From SZUA-521 sp041738285 (GTDB taxonomy: Bacteria; Pseudomonadota; Gammaproteobacteria; Pseudomonadales; Azotimanducaceae), in contig JBGSQB010000140.1 of the NCBI GenBank assembly GCA_041738285.1, positions 1 to 6,662 on the forward strand: a DNA stretch of 6,662 nucleotides. Reading direction: 5' to 3'. Made by a program: the position numbers and the translations under genes. The notes under the pieces were generated by a model. That model worked only from the letters and a program-made list of their open reading frames with translations. It made no database searches and had not been told where the DNA came from. This document shows, in pieces, positions 1 to 5,920 of this stretch. Position 1 is the stretch's first letter. Every line of letters starts with the position of its first letter.

Positions 1-124
1 CGGCTCCGCGCCCGATCCACTGCACAAGCGCCGCGCACACGAGTTCACGACGGCGGCCGCAGCGCGGCATTATGCTGACGCATGCGAGGCGGCGCTGGCC
101 GTGCGCCGCGCTCGAGGGGGCTAG
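1..124 (+). CDS. Possible C-terminal tail of an upstream gene (partial, cut by left edge)
   Basis: The frame starting at base 2 is open from the window edge to a TAG at 122-124, about 40 codons. The predicted tail is rich in Ala, Arg and His (for example HEFTTAAAARHYADACEAA), and most codons end in G or C, as in the confirmed genes here. The stop lies four bases before the ATG at 129, and the ribosome binding site of the next gene falls inside this tail, the arrangement expected for two co-translated genes. No family is recognisable from so short a piece. In GC-rich DNA an open frame of this length can arise by chance, so this is only a plausible partial gene. Confidence 0.35.
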   Translation, partial: GSAPDPLHKRRAHEFTTAAAARHYADACEAALAVRRARGG

Positions 125-128
125 ATCA

Positions 129-1667
129 ATGGCCGGTACTCCCATACCCGCACCTTTTGCCCTTTGGCTCACCGAGCGCAGGCTGATGGTCGCCGCGATC
201 TTCGCCAGTATCACCTACTCGGCGATCCGACTGGCCTTCGACCCATTGATCAACCCGGACGCGGTGCTCTACCTCCTGGTCGCGCAGGCCTGGCTCGATG
301 GCGGCATTGCTGCCGCAACGCAATTCGATACCCGGCCGTTCTATTCATTGCTCATTGCGGCGCTACATTGGCTGACTGGTCTGCCGCTGCTGATCAGCGC
401 GCACATGCTCGACGCTGGATTGATCGCGCTGCTCACGGTCTCGATCCAGCGGCTGGCGAGCATTCTCGGGGTGAGCGTGCGGGTGCAACTGCTCGTCGTG
501 CTGCTCACGCTGCTTCTGCCTTCGCTCAATGAGTTCCGGAGCTTTCTGATTCGAGACTTCGGCTATTGGGCGTTCTGCGTGCTCGCAATCAGCTGGCTGA
601 TTCGCTACATACGGCTCGAGAAGCCTCGCTACGCCATTGCGTTCTTCGGCTGCGGACTGGCGGCAGCATTGTTCCGGATGGAGGCCGTACTATTCCTGTC
701 GACGCTACCGCTGGCATTGCTACTGCGGCACCGACCACGATTGATGCCGGTGGCGAAGCTGTATCTGCCGCACCTGCTATTCGCGTCAGCGGTCGGAGTA
801 CTCACGCTGAGCGACGGTGATTACGGACGATTGGGTCACGCCCTGATGGACGCGCTCATCGGCACACCGCTCGATCTACTGCACAGTGCGCTCGTTGCCG
901 CGCAGGGTCGAATCGATGCCTTCGGCACCTACGTCGTCGACGGTTCCGTCAGCGACTTTCACGCCGCCGGCGCAATCGGCGGCATGCTGACGATGGTGCT
1001 CGCACACATGATCAACGCCTGCTCGGTGCCATTGTTCGCGTTCGCCGCAGTGGGATCGTTCCGGCGCAGCTTCAGCTTCGTCGATCCGCCGGCGTTGCGC
1101 GCCCTCGGCGCAACCGTTGTGCTCGTGGTGGTCGGCATGTTCGTGCTCGCACTCGCAGTTGGCGTGGTGCAGACGCGCTATGCCGAAATGGTCGCCATCG
1201 TCGTGGTCATTCTCGCCGGCTTCTCGATGGACGATCTCGCCCATGGCGCACACTCCGCCCGCTTCAAGCGCAACGCCCGAATACTGGTGGGCGTCACATT
1301 CGTCTATCTCGTTGGCGAGGCCGGTTTCGCACTCAAGCACTCGAAGTCGCACTATCTGGAGACGGTGAGCTGGATTCAGCAGCACACACCAACAAACACG
1401 TGGGTATACAGCAACGACGTGCGAATTCCCTATCTCAGCGAACGCAATTTCCGCTGGTCCGAAGTCAACCCGCATACGAATATCGCCATCTCAGGGCTCG
1501 CTGGGCTCGGCTATGAGTACTGGGTCTACCATGTGCGCCGCGATGACCAGGATCTCGACGCAATTTTGAGAGCAGCCCGGCAGCAGAATCCGGAGTTGCG
1601 TGAAATGGCCCGGATCAGCAATGCTCGGGGCGATGCGTTCGTGGTGCTGCGACACGCGCGCGACTAA
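129..1667 (+). CDS. Polytopic membrane protein, probable GT-C (PMT/ArnT-like) glycosyltransferase
   Basis: This 512-residue protein has many hydrophobic segments. The first spans about residues 19-37, several more run to about residue 395, and a soluble tail of about 115 residues follows. After the first segment comes NPDAVLYLLVAQAWLDGG with an acidic residue at Asp44, then RPFYSLLIAAL. This matches the layout of lipid-linked-sugar glycosyltransferases of the PMT/GT39 type, where an acidic residue in the first periplasmic loop is catalytic. By family analogy it would move a sugar from a polyprenyl carrier to an acceptor at the periplasmic face; donor and acceptor cannot be told. ATG 129 is preferred over the upstream ATG at 72 because GAGGGGG (114-120) lies 8 bases before it and the protein then begins with a short cytoplasmic segment. 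It may be coupled to the tail gene on its left. Other GT-C-fold families or an uncharacterised membrane protein remain possible. Confidence 0.7.
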   Translation: MAGTPIPAPFALWLTERRLMVAAIFASITYSAIRLAFDPLINPDAVLYLLVAQAWLDGGIAAATQFDTRPFYSLLIAALHWLTGLPLLISAHMLDAGLIALLTVSIQRLASILGVSVRVQLLVVLLTLLLPSLNEFRSFLIRDFGYWAFCVLAISWLIRYIRLEKPRYAIAFFGCGLAAALFRMEAVLFLSTLPLALLLRHRPRLMPVAKLYLPHLLFASAVGVLTLSDGDYGRLGHALMDALIGTPLDLLHSALVAAQGRIDAFGTYVVDGSVSDFHAAGAIGGMLTMVLAHMINACSVPLFAFAAVGSFRRSFSFVDPPALRALGATVVLVVVGMFVLALAVGVVQTRYAEMVAIVVVILAGFSMDDLAHGAHSARFKRNARILVGVTFVYLVGEAGFALKHSKSHYLETVSWIQQHTPTNTWVYSNDVRIPYLSERNFRWSEVNPHTNIAISGLAGLGYEYWVYHVRRDDQDLDAILRAARQQNPELREMARISNARGDAFVVLRHARD

Positions 1668-1672
1668 CGCGC

Positions 1673-1688
1673 TAGGGTACCTCTGAAC
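1673..1688 (+). repeat. Left terminal inverted repeat of the MITE-like element
   Basis: TAGGGTACCTCTGAAC pairs with the complement of the right end at 1819-1834 with two mismatches, at the sixth and eighth positions. It begins 5 bases after the stop of the membrane glycosyltransferase-like gene. Confidence 0.65.
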
Positions 1689-1734
1689 AAGGTCTATTTC
1701 CGCCATGGCCGCGTTGGGGCGCACTCCGGAAGCC

Positions 1735-1759
1735 TCGCGAATCTACAGCATATTCGCGA
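1735..1759. repeat. Perfect 8-bp inverted repeat in the element's interior, possible bidirectional terminator
   Basis: TCGCGAAT (1735-1742) and ATTCGCGA (1752-1759) are exact reverse complements around a 9-base loop. The dyad sits near the middle of the MITE-like element, between the 3' ends of two convergent genes, so a transcript from either side would form the hairpin. Only three T residues follow on the plus strand, so it is a weak match to a Rho-independent terminator. It could equally be a structural part of the element. Confidence 0.45.
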
Positions 1760-1818
1760 TTTGCCTCCGGGCGCCGCGCGCCGCTCGCCCCGCCTCGCCC
1801 TGACGAAAATATCCACTC

Positions 1819-1834
1819 GTTCAGAGCTTCCCTA
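1819..1834 (-). repeat. Right terminal inverted repeat of the MITE-like element
   Basis: GTTCAGAGCTTCCCTA is the inverted partner of 1673-1688. Its last three bases, CTA, read TAG on the minus strand and are the yceH stop codon, so the element end and the gene end coincide. Confidence 0.65.
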
Positions 1835-2485
1835 ACCGCCCAGTTGGACTATTAGGCTCGCTAGCGCCAGCTCCAATGCATCGACTCGCTGCTCGAGTTC
1901 GGCAATGCGATCGACGCGACGGACGCCCGATGATTCAGATGCGTCCACAACATCCTCCGATGCAACCGACACCACGGCGCCGGAGAAACAGTGCACGTAG
2001 GAGTGATCCTGCCGGCCGGGCATGCGTGGCAGACGCGCCGCGAGCGGCGACCCGGGTCGATCGATCAATGCCTGCAACGTGTCAGTGACCGCCCCATTGT
2101 CGAGGAACTCGAACAGCCGGCCGCTGCGGGCGCGAATCTCGCCCGGCGTCTGCGCGCCGCGCAGCAGCAGCACACATACCACGGCATACTCCTGCGGGGT
2201 CAGTTGTAGTTCGCTGAACGCGGTGTTGCAGAACCGCTGACTGAAACGTTCCGCGCGGCCCCTGAAATTCTCGTCACACACCACCAGGTGCTTGCCTTCC
2301 AGCTGGCGCAGCGTGTTCTTTACCGTGCCAGACTCGAGTGCCATCACAGGTTCACGGCTCGACTTCTGATTGCAGGCGAGCACGAGCGAGTTGAGCGTGA
2401 GCGGATACTGATCCGGTGTGTAAACCGCTTTCTCCATCAGGCACCCGATGATCCGACACTCGATGTCCGTCAATGCAATCGTCAA
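1832..2485 (-). CDS. yceH: YceH family protein (DUF480/UPF0502)
   Basis: This 217-residue protein closely follows Escherichia coli YceH (about 215 residues, recalled). It has LTDIECRIIGCLMEK near the N-terminus, then TPDQYPLTLNSLVLACNQK and SREPVM, the block QRFCNTAFSELQL, LLLRGAQTPGEIRARSGRL in the middle, and a C-terminal helix EQRVDALELALASL like the coiled-coil end of the family. DUF480 proteins contain winged-helix-like domains, but their biochemical role is not established; a cytoplasmic protein is expected. The start is a TTG at 2485-2483, placed 5 bases after a perfect AAGGAGGT (2498-2491). An in-frame ATG at 2524 would add 13 Arg-rich residues absent from the family and lacks such a site. 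The stop TAG is formed by the end of the inverted-repeat element, directly after the normal family C-terminus (VQLGG; E. coli ends AHLGD). The identification is secure. Confidence 0.95.
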   Translation of the reverse strand: MTIALTDIECRIIGCLMEKAVYTPDQYPLTLNSLVLACNQKSSREPVMALESGTVKNTLRQLEGKHLVVCDENFRGRAERFSQRFCNTAFSELQLTPQEYAVVCVLLLRGAQTPGEIRARSGRLFEFLDNGAVTDTLQALIDRPGSPLAARLPRMPGRQDHSYVHCFSGAVVSVASEDVVDASESSGVRRVDRIAELEQRVDALELALASLIVQLGG

Positions 2486-2490
2486 CTCAA

Positions 2491-2498
2491 ACCTCCTT
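2491..2498 (-). promoter_or_regulatory. Consensus ribosome binding site fixing a TTG start for yceH
   Basis: On the minus strand these bases read AAGGAGGT, a full complement of the 16S rRNA anti-Shine-Dalgarno sequence. The TTG codon at 2485 follows after 5 bases. This decides the start against the upstream ATG at 2524, which would place the site inside the coding region. A perfect site paired with a weak initiation codon may set moderate expression. Confidence 0.8.
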
Positions 2499-2620
2499 CT
2501 GCGGCTCGCTTGGGGATTGGACATTGCGCAGTAATCACTGTCGCGTCAATCGCCGCAGGACGATCTCGCGCTCGCGATCTCGCATACAATCGTCCACACC
2601 ACAATGCATCGGGTTCACGC

Positions 2621-2983
2621 ATGAGAAACGCATCTGTTCTGCTCCTGGCCATCGTGACGTCGGCTATCACCATTCCCGCGACCGCGGAGATCGCAGGGGT
2701 CTGGACGCTGACAGTCGAGACACCGCGTGGCACGCAGCACCCAACGCTCACCATCACATCCACACCGACGGGATACACCGGCAGTTATGTCGGGGCGCGA
2801 GGCGAACTGCCCATAGAACGGATCGAAGCAGATGGCGACAGTTTCTCCTTCCCGCTTACCGTCACCATGCCTATGGGTGAGGTCGAACTGAAGTACTCGG
2901 GGCGCGTGACCGGAGACTCAGTCGCAGGCGAAATCGGGAACCCGATGGGCTCGGTGCCATTCGTGGGCGTGCGCGCCCACTGA
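2621..2983 (+). CDS. Small secreted protein of unknown function
   Basis: This 120-residue protein starts with a typical Sec signal peptide: MRNAS, a hydrophobic core (VLLLAIVTSAITIPA), then a likely cleavage after ATA, leaving about 98 residues starting EIAGVW. The mature part alternates polar and hydrophobic residues and is rich in Gly, Thr and Val (VWTLTVETPRGTQHPTLTIT, GYTGSYVGARGELPIE, VELKYSGRVTGDSVAGEIG), suggesting a small beta-barrel or beta-sandwich. Similar stretches occur in uncharacterised periplasmic proteins and in domains attached to secreted hydrolases, but I cannot name a family. ATG 2621 is chosen because it begins the signal peptide; its ribosome binding site is weak. A TACAAT at 2585-2590 could be a -10 box, with no convincing -35. 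The gene diverges from yceH. In the same frame, directly after its TGA, lies a glutathione S-transferase relic. Confidence 0.75.
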   Translation: MRNASVLLLAIVTSAITIPATAEIAGVWTLTVETPRGTQHPTLTITSTPTGYTGSYVGARGELPIERIEADGDSFSFPLTVTMPMGEVELKYSGRVTGDSVAGEIGNPMGSVPFVGVRAH

Positions 2984-3193
2984 TCATTACTCGACCGACA
3001 TCTCGAGGGCCGAGCGTTCGCGGTCGATGATCGACTGTCGATCGCCGACTTTGGTCTAGCGGCACGTATCGCATTGCCGGGCGATTCGACGCTCGTGCAC
3101 TACATGCCGCGTGGCGAATGCCCGCACATCGAACGCTGGGTGAATACGCCGTCAACGATCCCGGCGTGGAAGGATCCCTGGCCGCCGAAGTGA
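2984..3193 (+). pseudogene. C-terminal remnant of a glutathione S-transferase
   Basis: The frame continuing after the TGA at 2981-2983 encodes about 69 residues ending at TGA 3191-3193. It contains LLDRHLEGRAFAVDDRLSIADFGLAA, here quoted in parts: LLDRHLEGRAF, then AVDDRLSIADFGLAA, and later CPHIERWVNTPSTIPAWKDP. This is the classic end of a GST C-terminal helical domain: the LDRHLxGRxxxVxDxLSIADF motif with its N-capping Asp, followed by PHIxRW and PAWxDP. No start codon with a ribosome binding site fits, and the thioredoxin-fold N-terminal half and the start of the helical domain are missing, replaced by the unrelated secreted-protein gene. The piece is therefore best read as the relic of a GST cut by deletion or rearrangement. 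Readthrough of the TGA is possible in principle but has no support. The family assignment is strong; the history is inferred. Confidence 0.7.
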
Positions 3194-3227
3194 CGGCACC
3201 ACCTACCAAGCAACTCCGCGCGCCGCT

Positions 3228-3584
3228 TCAGACCTTGACGATGTCGCCGCGCATACTGTGCAGGATGTACAGCACTTCCTCCTGTTCTCTGCGTCCGACA
3301 CCACAACTTTCGAGCGCAGCGAGGGCATCGTCAAGCACCGCCATGAATTCATCGGCGCCGATGTTCATGCCGCGGTGCGTCGCGCGCATGTCCTTGCCGG
3401 CATACACCGCTGGACCTCCGGTACCCGTGATGAAGAACGTGGCGGCGCCACGTTTGACCGCTGCAACGTCGGAGTCCGCATAGCGCGCGGCGATGGTGGG
3501 ATTCTTCATGTGCAGTTCAACCAGGGCGTCGGCAATCGCGGTGATGCCTTCCGTGCCGCCAAGTCGTTCGTAGAGTGTCGTCAT
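3228..3584 (-). CDS. Group I truncated hemoglobin (2-on-2 globin)
   Basis: This 118-residue heme protein opens with TLYERLGGTEGI, carries the GGPAVYAGKDMRATHRGM block, and ends LYILHSMRGDIV, all typical of group I truncated hemoglobins. His70 in MRATHRG is the expected proximal (F8) heme ligand, and the Gly-Gly pairs at 9-10 and 56-57 are the family hinges. Aligned by eye to Mycobacterium trHbN, the oxygen-stabilising Tyr B10 position is Val22, CD1 is Tyr35, E7 is Val43 and E11 is Ala47, giving an apolar distal side. Known roles in the family include NO detoxification, oxygen handling and redox sensing; which applies here is unknown. The start at 3584 has GGAG (3596-3593) 8 bases upstream. 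The frame stays open to 3722 without a plausible start. It lies 118 bases downstream of the esterase on the same strand, so co-transcription is possible. Confidence 0.93.
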   Translation of the reverse strand: MTTLYERLGGTEGITAIADALVELHMKNPTIAARYADSDVAAVKRGAATFFITGTGGPAVYAGKDMRATHRGMNIGADEFMAVLDDALAALESCGVGRREQEEVLYILHSMRGDIVKV

Positions 3585-3702
3585 GCTGAGTGCTCCGCTC
3601 GAGTTACCGGGTCTAGGAGTGTGTCGTTCCGAGCCCTGACTCTGATGCGACGGTGTTGGAACGGTCGTTGTCGCGGCCGTTGAATCGGGACAGGCGGCTG
3701 CC

Positions 3703-4776
3703 CTATGACAGCGACCTCGCAAATCCGCATAGCGCGCGCAACGTATCCTGGTACAGTTCAGGGACCACGTCCGGATAGCTCACATCACCCGCGTGTGGCG
3801 TACCGTGAACGGTTCGGGCAACCGCGGAGACGCCGGCTCGTACCAGCTTGCGATAGAAGGCGAGTCCCTCGTCACGCAGCGGATCCAGTTCGTTTACCGA
3901 GATCACGTGCGGCGGCAGGCCAGCGAGGTCATCGGCTTGCGCGGCGAGCGGCCATGCCAATGGGTTGTTCTGGTGTGCTCCCTTCGGGTCGTACACCTTG
4001 ACCAACGCCGCCATCTGCGCGCAATCGAGCATGTAGCCATCGTTCTCGTACAACGACAACAACGACTGCGGTGGCGTCGCGTAAGCGCCGGAAATGTAGG
4101 GGCACATCGCGAATACACCGCTGATCTGTTCGATCCATCCCTCCTTCTTGGCCTTGAGCGTCGTTGCGATGGACAGGTTGCCGCCGCCTGACTCGCCGGA
4201 GATCACGATGTTCGACACACCCAGTTCCTTGCGTTTGCCATTCGCCCACTGCACTGCGGCGGCGCAATCGGTGAGCCCTGCTGGAAACGGATGATTGCCC
4301 AAACGGCCACCGCCGTTACGAAACTCGACGCCAATCGTCAGCACACCCGCATCCGCGAGACTGTCGCGCCATCGCACATACATCGGATCAGCTGCCGTCA
4401 TCAGCACCATACCGCCGCCGTGGGTGTGCACGACGCAGGAAACGTCTCCGGCAACAGCTTTCGGGCGATGGATGTACAACACAATCTCATTGCCGTCAGG
4501 GCCTTTGATCGTCTGGGTGTATTTCTCCACCGTGGTGAATTTCGGCAGCGCGGCACGCAACGCGGCGTTGCCCGCGGCAGCCGCATCCTCGAATGCCGCG
4601 CAGTAGGCAAGGCACGCCTCATAGGAAGCGCCCGGACCGACGGTTTCCACGCCCGGCGCAAATCCGCCCACAGCCTTCAAGACTTCGATGATGCGTGGGT
4701 CCGCGCGCTCGTCTGTTTCGAGTGTCGCCGAGGGATTGCCAAGTCGGCCGGGAAGATAATCGTTACGGCTGGTCAT
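3703..4776 (-). CDS. Alpha/beta hydrolase, hormone-sensitive-lipase-like esterase (family IV)
   Basis: This 357-residue serine hydrolase has all marks of the HSL family. The oxyanion-hole motif HGGG is at residues 119-122, the nucleophile elbow GESGGGN has Ser196, a likely acid is Asp298 in NELDPLRDEG, and the catalytic His is His328 in GTPHAGD. The segment EFRNGGGRLGNHPFPAGLTD matches the conserved stretch before the nucleophile. Family members hydrolyse short-chain acyl esters; the natural substrate is not evident. No signal peptide is seen, so a cytoplasmic location is likely. An N-terminal region of about 85 residues would form the cap over the active site. ATG 4776 is preferred; a TTG at 4824 would add 16 residues without clear homology. 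Neither start has a strong ribosome binding site, leaving the exact start uncertain. The truncated hemoglobin gene follows downstream. Confidence 0.9.
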   Translation of the reverse strand: MTSRNDYLPGRLGNPSATLETDERADPRIIEVLKAVGGFAPGVETVGPGASYEACLAYCAAFEDAAAAGNAALRAALPKFTTVEKYTQTIKGPDGNEIVLYIHRPKAVAGDVSCVVHTHGGGMVLMTAADPMYVRWRDSLADAGVLTIGVEFRNGGGRLGNHPFPAGLTDCAAAVQWANGKRKELGVSNIVISGESGGGNLSIATTLKAKKEGWIEQISGVFAMCPYISGAYATPPQSLLSLYENDGYMLDCAQMAALVKVYDPKGAHQNNPLAWPLAAQADDLAGLPPHVISVNELDPLRDEGLAFYRKLVRAGVSAVARTVHGTPHAGDVSYPDVVPELYQDTLRALCGFARSLS

Positions 4777-4971
4777 GATGTTCGGAGTCCCAGATTGTGC
4801 GATACGGTCCGAGTATGCACCCAAGCTGCGGTTGACAGCCGATGCTCCGCACAGCCCGACGCAACATTTCCGACTTCGTCGCCGGTCCTGATGATCTAGT
4901 CGGCTCGGAGCTTGGAATGAAGCGGTTCCCGAGACAATCCTGTGACCGAGTGCTCGTGCGACGCGAAACCA

Positions 4972-5121
4972 TTAGATGGTGCACATTCCGCCCGAATGTC
5001 CGACGCTGCGAGCGTGCTGCGTGTCGGCCCGGCGCCAACTGGAGTCGCCCGCCACGGCCAGGCCGAACGAACGGCGCCGTACGTTGCCTTCCTCGACGTG
5101 CTCGTCGGTGAAGTTCATCAT
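4972..5121 (-). CDS. Possible small protein, 49 residues
   Basis: The ATG at 5121 is preceded by AGGAAA (5132-5127) at good spacing and is immediately followed by a second ATG. The reading frame runs to TAA at 4974-4972. The predicted peptide begins MMNFTDEHVEEGNVRRRSFG and continues polar and Gly-rich, with no membrane segment, signal peptide or cysteine pair. Third codon positions are almost all G or C, while first and second positions are much less so, the pattern of real genes in this window. The opposite strand in the same codon register lacks this pattern. No family is recognised. It lies about 195 bases upstream of the esterase on the same strand, and 4777-4971 holds nothing I can identify. 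It could be a genuine small gene or the fragment of a decayed one. Confidence 0.4.
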   Translation of the reverse strand: MMNFTDEHVEEGNVRRRSFGLAVAGDSSWRRADTQHARSVGHSGGMCTI

Positions 5122-5215
5122 CGGCGTTTCCTGGTCACGATGTCGCACCATGTACTGTCGCGATCACGAGCGGTGACTGCGATCATCGTCCACTCGGACT
5201 GATCGGATCCACTGC

Positions 5216-5920
5216 GTGCGCAATACCTACATCTTGAGCCGCCTCGAGCAACGCCTCCGGCAGGCGCTGCCACGCGGGCTCTCGCCCGCGGGTGAATTGG
5301 CGGTCGCGGGCTTCCTCTCGCTCACGGGAATCAGCCGCTGGCAGCCAGCGCGTATCGGTGTCCTGGAGCTTTCCTTCGTTTTTGACGTCGGCCTGCCGCT
5401 GGGACTGATCGGTGACAACCCGACGCTCAAGCCAATCGCTGCCCGCGTTGGCGATTCGATCTGCGACGGCGGTGACCCGGACCCTGACCTCTGGCGCGTC
5501 GTGCATGCGGCTGCATTGCTATGCCACTGGGGTGGCAAGGTCGAATTCGCAGGAACGCGGATCGTCGTCGAGCTACCGAACGCGCGCGCGCTCGATGTCG
5601 ACGTCGGTACGCCGGAGACGATGGGGCGCGCAGACGCCAATGTGCCGACGCTACGAATGGTCGACGTGCGTGGTGATTCGGGTCGTCACACCGAGATCGC
5701 GGAGGCGTGTGCCGAGGTCTTCGTCGCGTCGCGAACGCTCGCCGGAGTCATCTCGTTCGAGCCGCGCTTCTGGGTGAGTATCGAGCAGAAGGAGTGGATC
5801 TATCGCGTCCGCGTGAATCCACGTGCGGAGGCGGGGATTTTTACGGCGCCGTTCGACGGTGAAGACTCGACGAGACGCGTACTGCGGGTCGCGTTGTTGG
5901 AACCAGCGGCGCCCGAGTGA
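5216..5920 (+). CDS. Hypothetical protein of 234 residues, family not recognised
   Basis: The protein starts with a basic helix-like stretch (RNTYILSRLEQRLRQALP). A hydrophobic but not clearly transmembrane region follows (ELAVAGFLSLTGIS, then LELSFVFDVGLPLGLIGDN). The C-terminal half has regular charged and hydrophobic alternation, including FEPRFWVSIEQKEWIYRVRV. No signal peptide, metal-binding cluster or catalytic motif is apparent, and I recognise no family. Codon use supports a real gene: third positions are mostly G or C over the whole length. The start is the GTG at 5216; an in-frame stop at 5174-5176 and the lack of any ATG leave only GTG 5216 or TTG 5234 near the N-terminus. The ribosome binding site is weak. 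The gene appears monocistronic, and its 3' end overlaps an apparent decayed gene on the other strand. Confidence 0.6.
   Translation: MRNTYILSRLEQRLRQALPRGLSPAGELAVAGFLSLTGISRWQPARIGVLELSFVFDVGLPLGLIGDNPTLKPIAARVGDSICDGGDPDPDLWRVVHAAALLCHWGGKVEFAGTRIVVELPNARALDVDVGTPETMGRADANVPTLRMVDVRGDSGRHTEIAEACAEVFVASRTLAGVISFEPRFWVSIEQKEWIYRVRVNPRAEAGIFTAPFDGEDSTRRVLRVALLEPAAPE

Larger units (their letters stand above)
1673..1834. mobile_element. MITE-like non-coding element with terminal inverted repeats
   Basis: The left end reads TAGGGTACCTCTGAAC (1673-1688) and the right end reads GTTCAGAGCTTCCCTA (1819-1834). The reverse complement of the right end matches the left at 14 of 16 positions. Similarity continues inward with one gap: AAGGTCTATTTCCGCCA on the left against GAGTGGATATTTTCGTCA on the complement of the right. 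The outermost TA on both sides could be a TA target duplication. The interior is GC-rich, has no convincing ORF, and contains a perfect 8-bp dyad near its centre. Terminal repeats without a transposase in about 160 bp fit a miniature inverted-repeat transposable element moved in trans by an IS transposase; the family is not identified. It fills the gap between two convergent genes, beginning 5 bases after one stop and forming the TAG stop of yceH at the other end. The repeats are seen directly; mobility is inferred. Confidence 0.6.

Noticed and set aside
876..1475. 199-codon minus-strand frame opposite the membrane protein
   Set aside because: It is the antisense shadow of a well-supported gene, in the same codon register, and its His/Glu/Ala-rich composition is typical of such shadows.
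1491..1724. 77-codon minus-strand frame reading out of the MITE-like element into the membrane gene
   Set aside because: It is mostly antisense to the real gene, and no transposase-like motif is present.
2288..2620. Plus-strand open frame leading into the secreted-protein gene, which would add 111 residues
   Set aside because: It runs antisense through yceH, and the signal peptide starting at ATG 2621 marks the natural N-terminus.
2981..2983. TGA between the secreted protein and the GST fragment as a recoded (selenocysteine or readthrough) codon
   Set aside because: No selenocysteine insertion element is seen, the two parts are unrelated in fold, and the upstream protein is secreted while GSTs are cytoplasmic; a true stop is simpler.
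3023..3035. Palindrome GTCGATGATCGAC as a possible operator
   Set aside because: It falls inside the GST relic at codons for Val-Asp-Asp-Arg, a conserved part of the GST motif, so protein coding explains it.
3660..3681. Imperfect hairpin between the esterase and hemoglobin genes as a terminator
   Set aside because: The stem is only about five uninterrupted pairs and no T tract follows on the minus strand.
4834..4839. TTGACA on the plus strand as a -35 box
   Set aside because: No -10-like hexamer occurs at 16-18 bases downstream and no plus-strand gene starts nearby.
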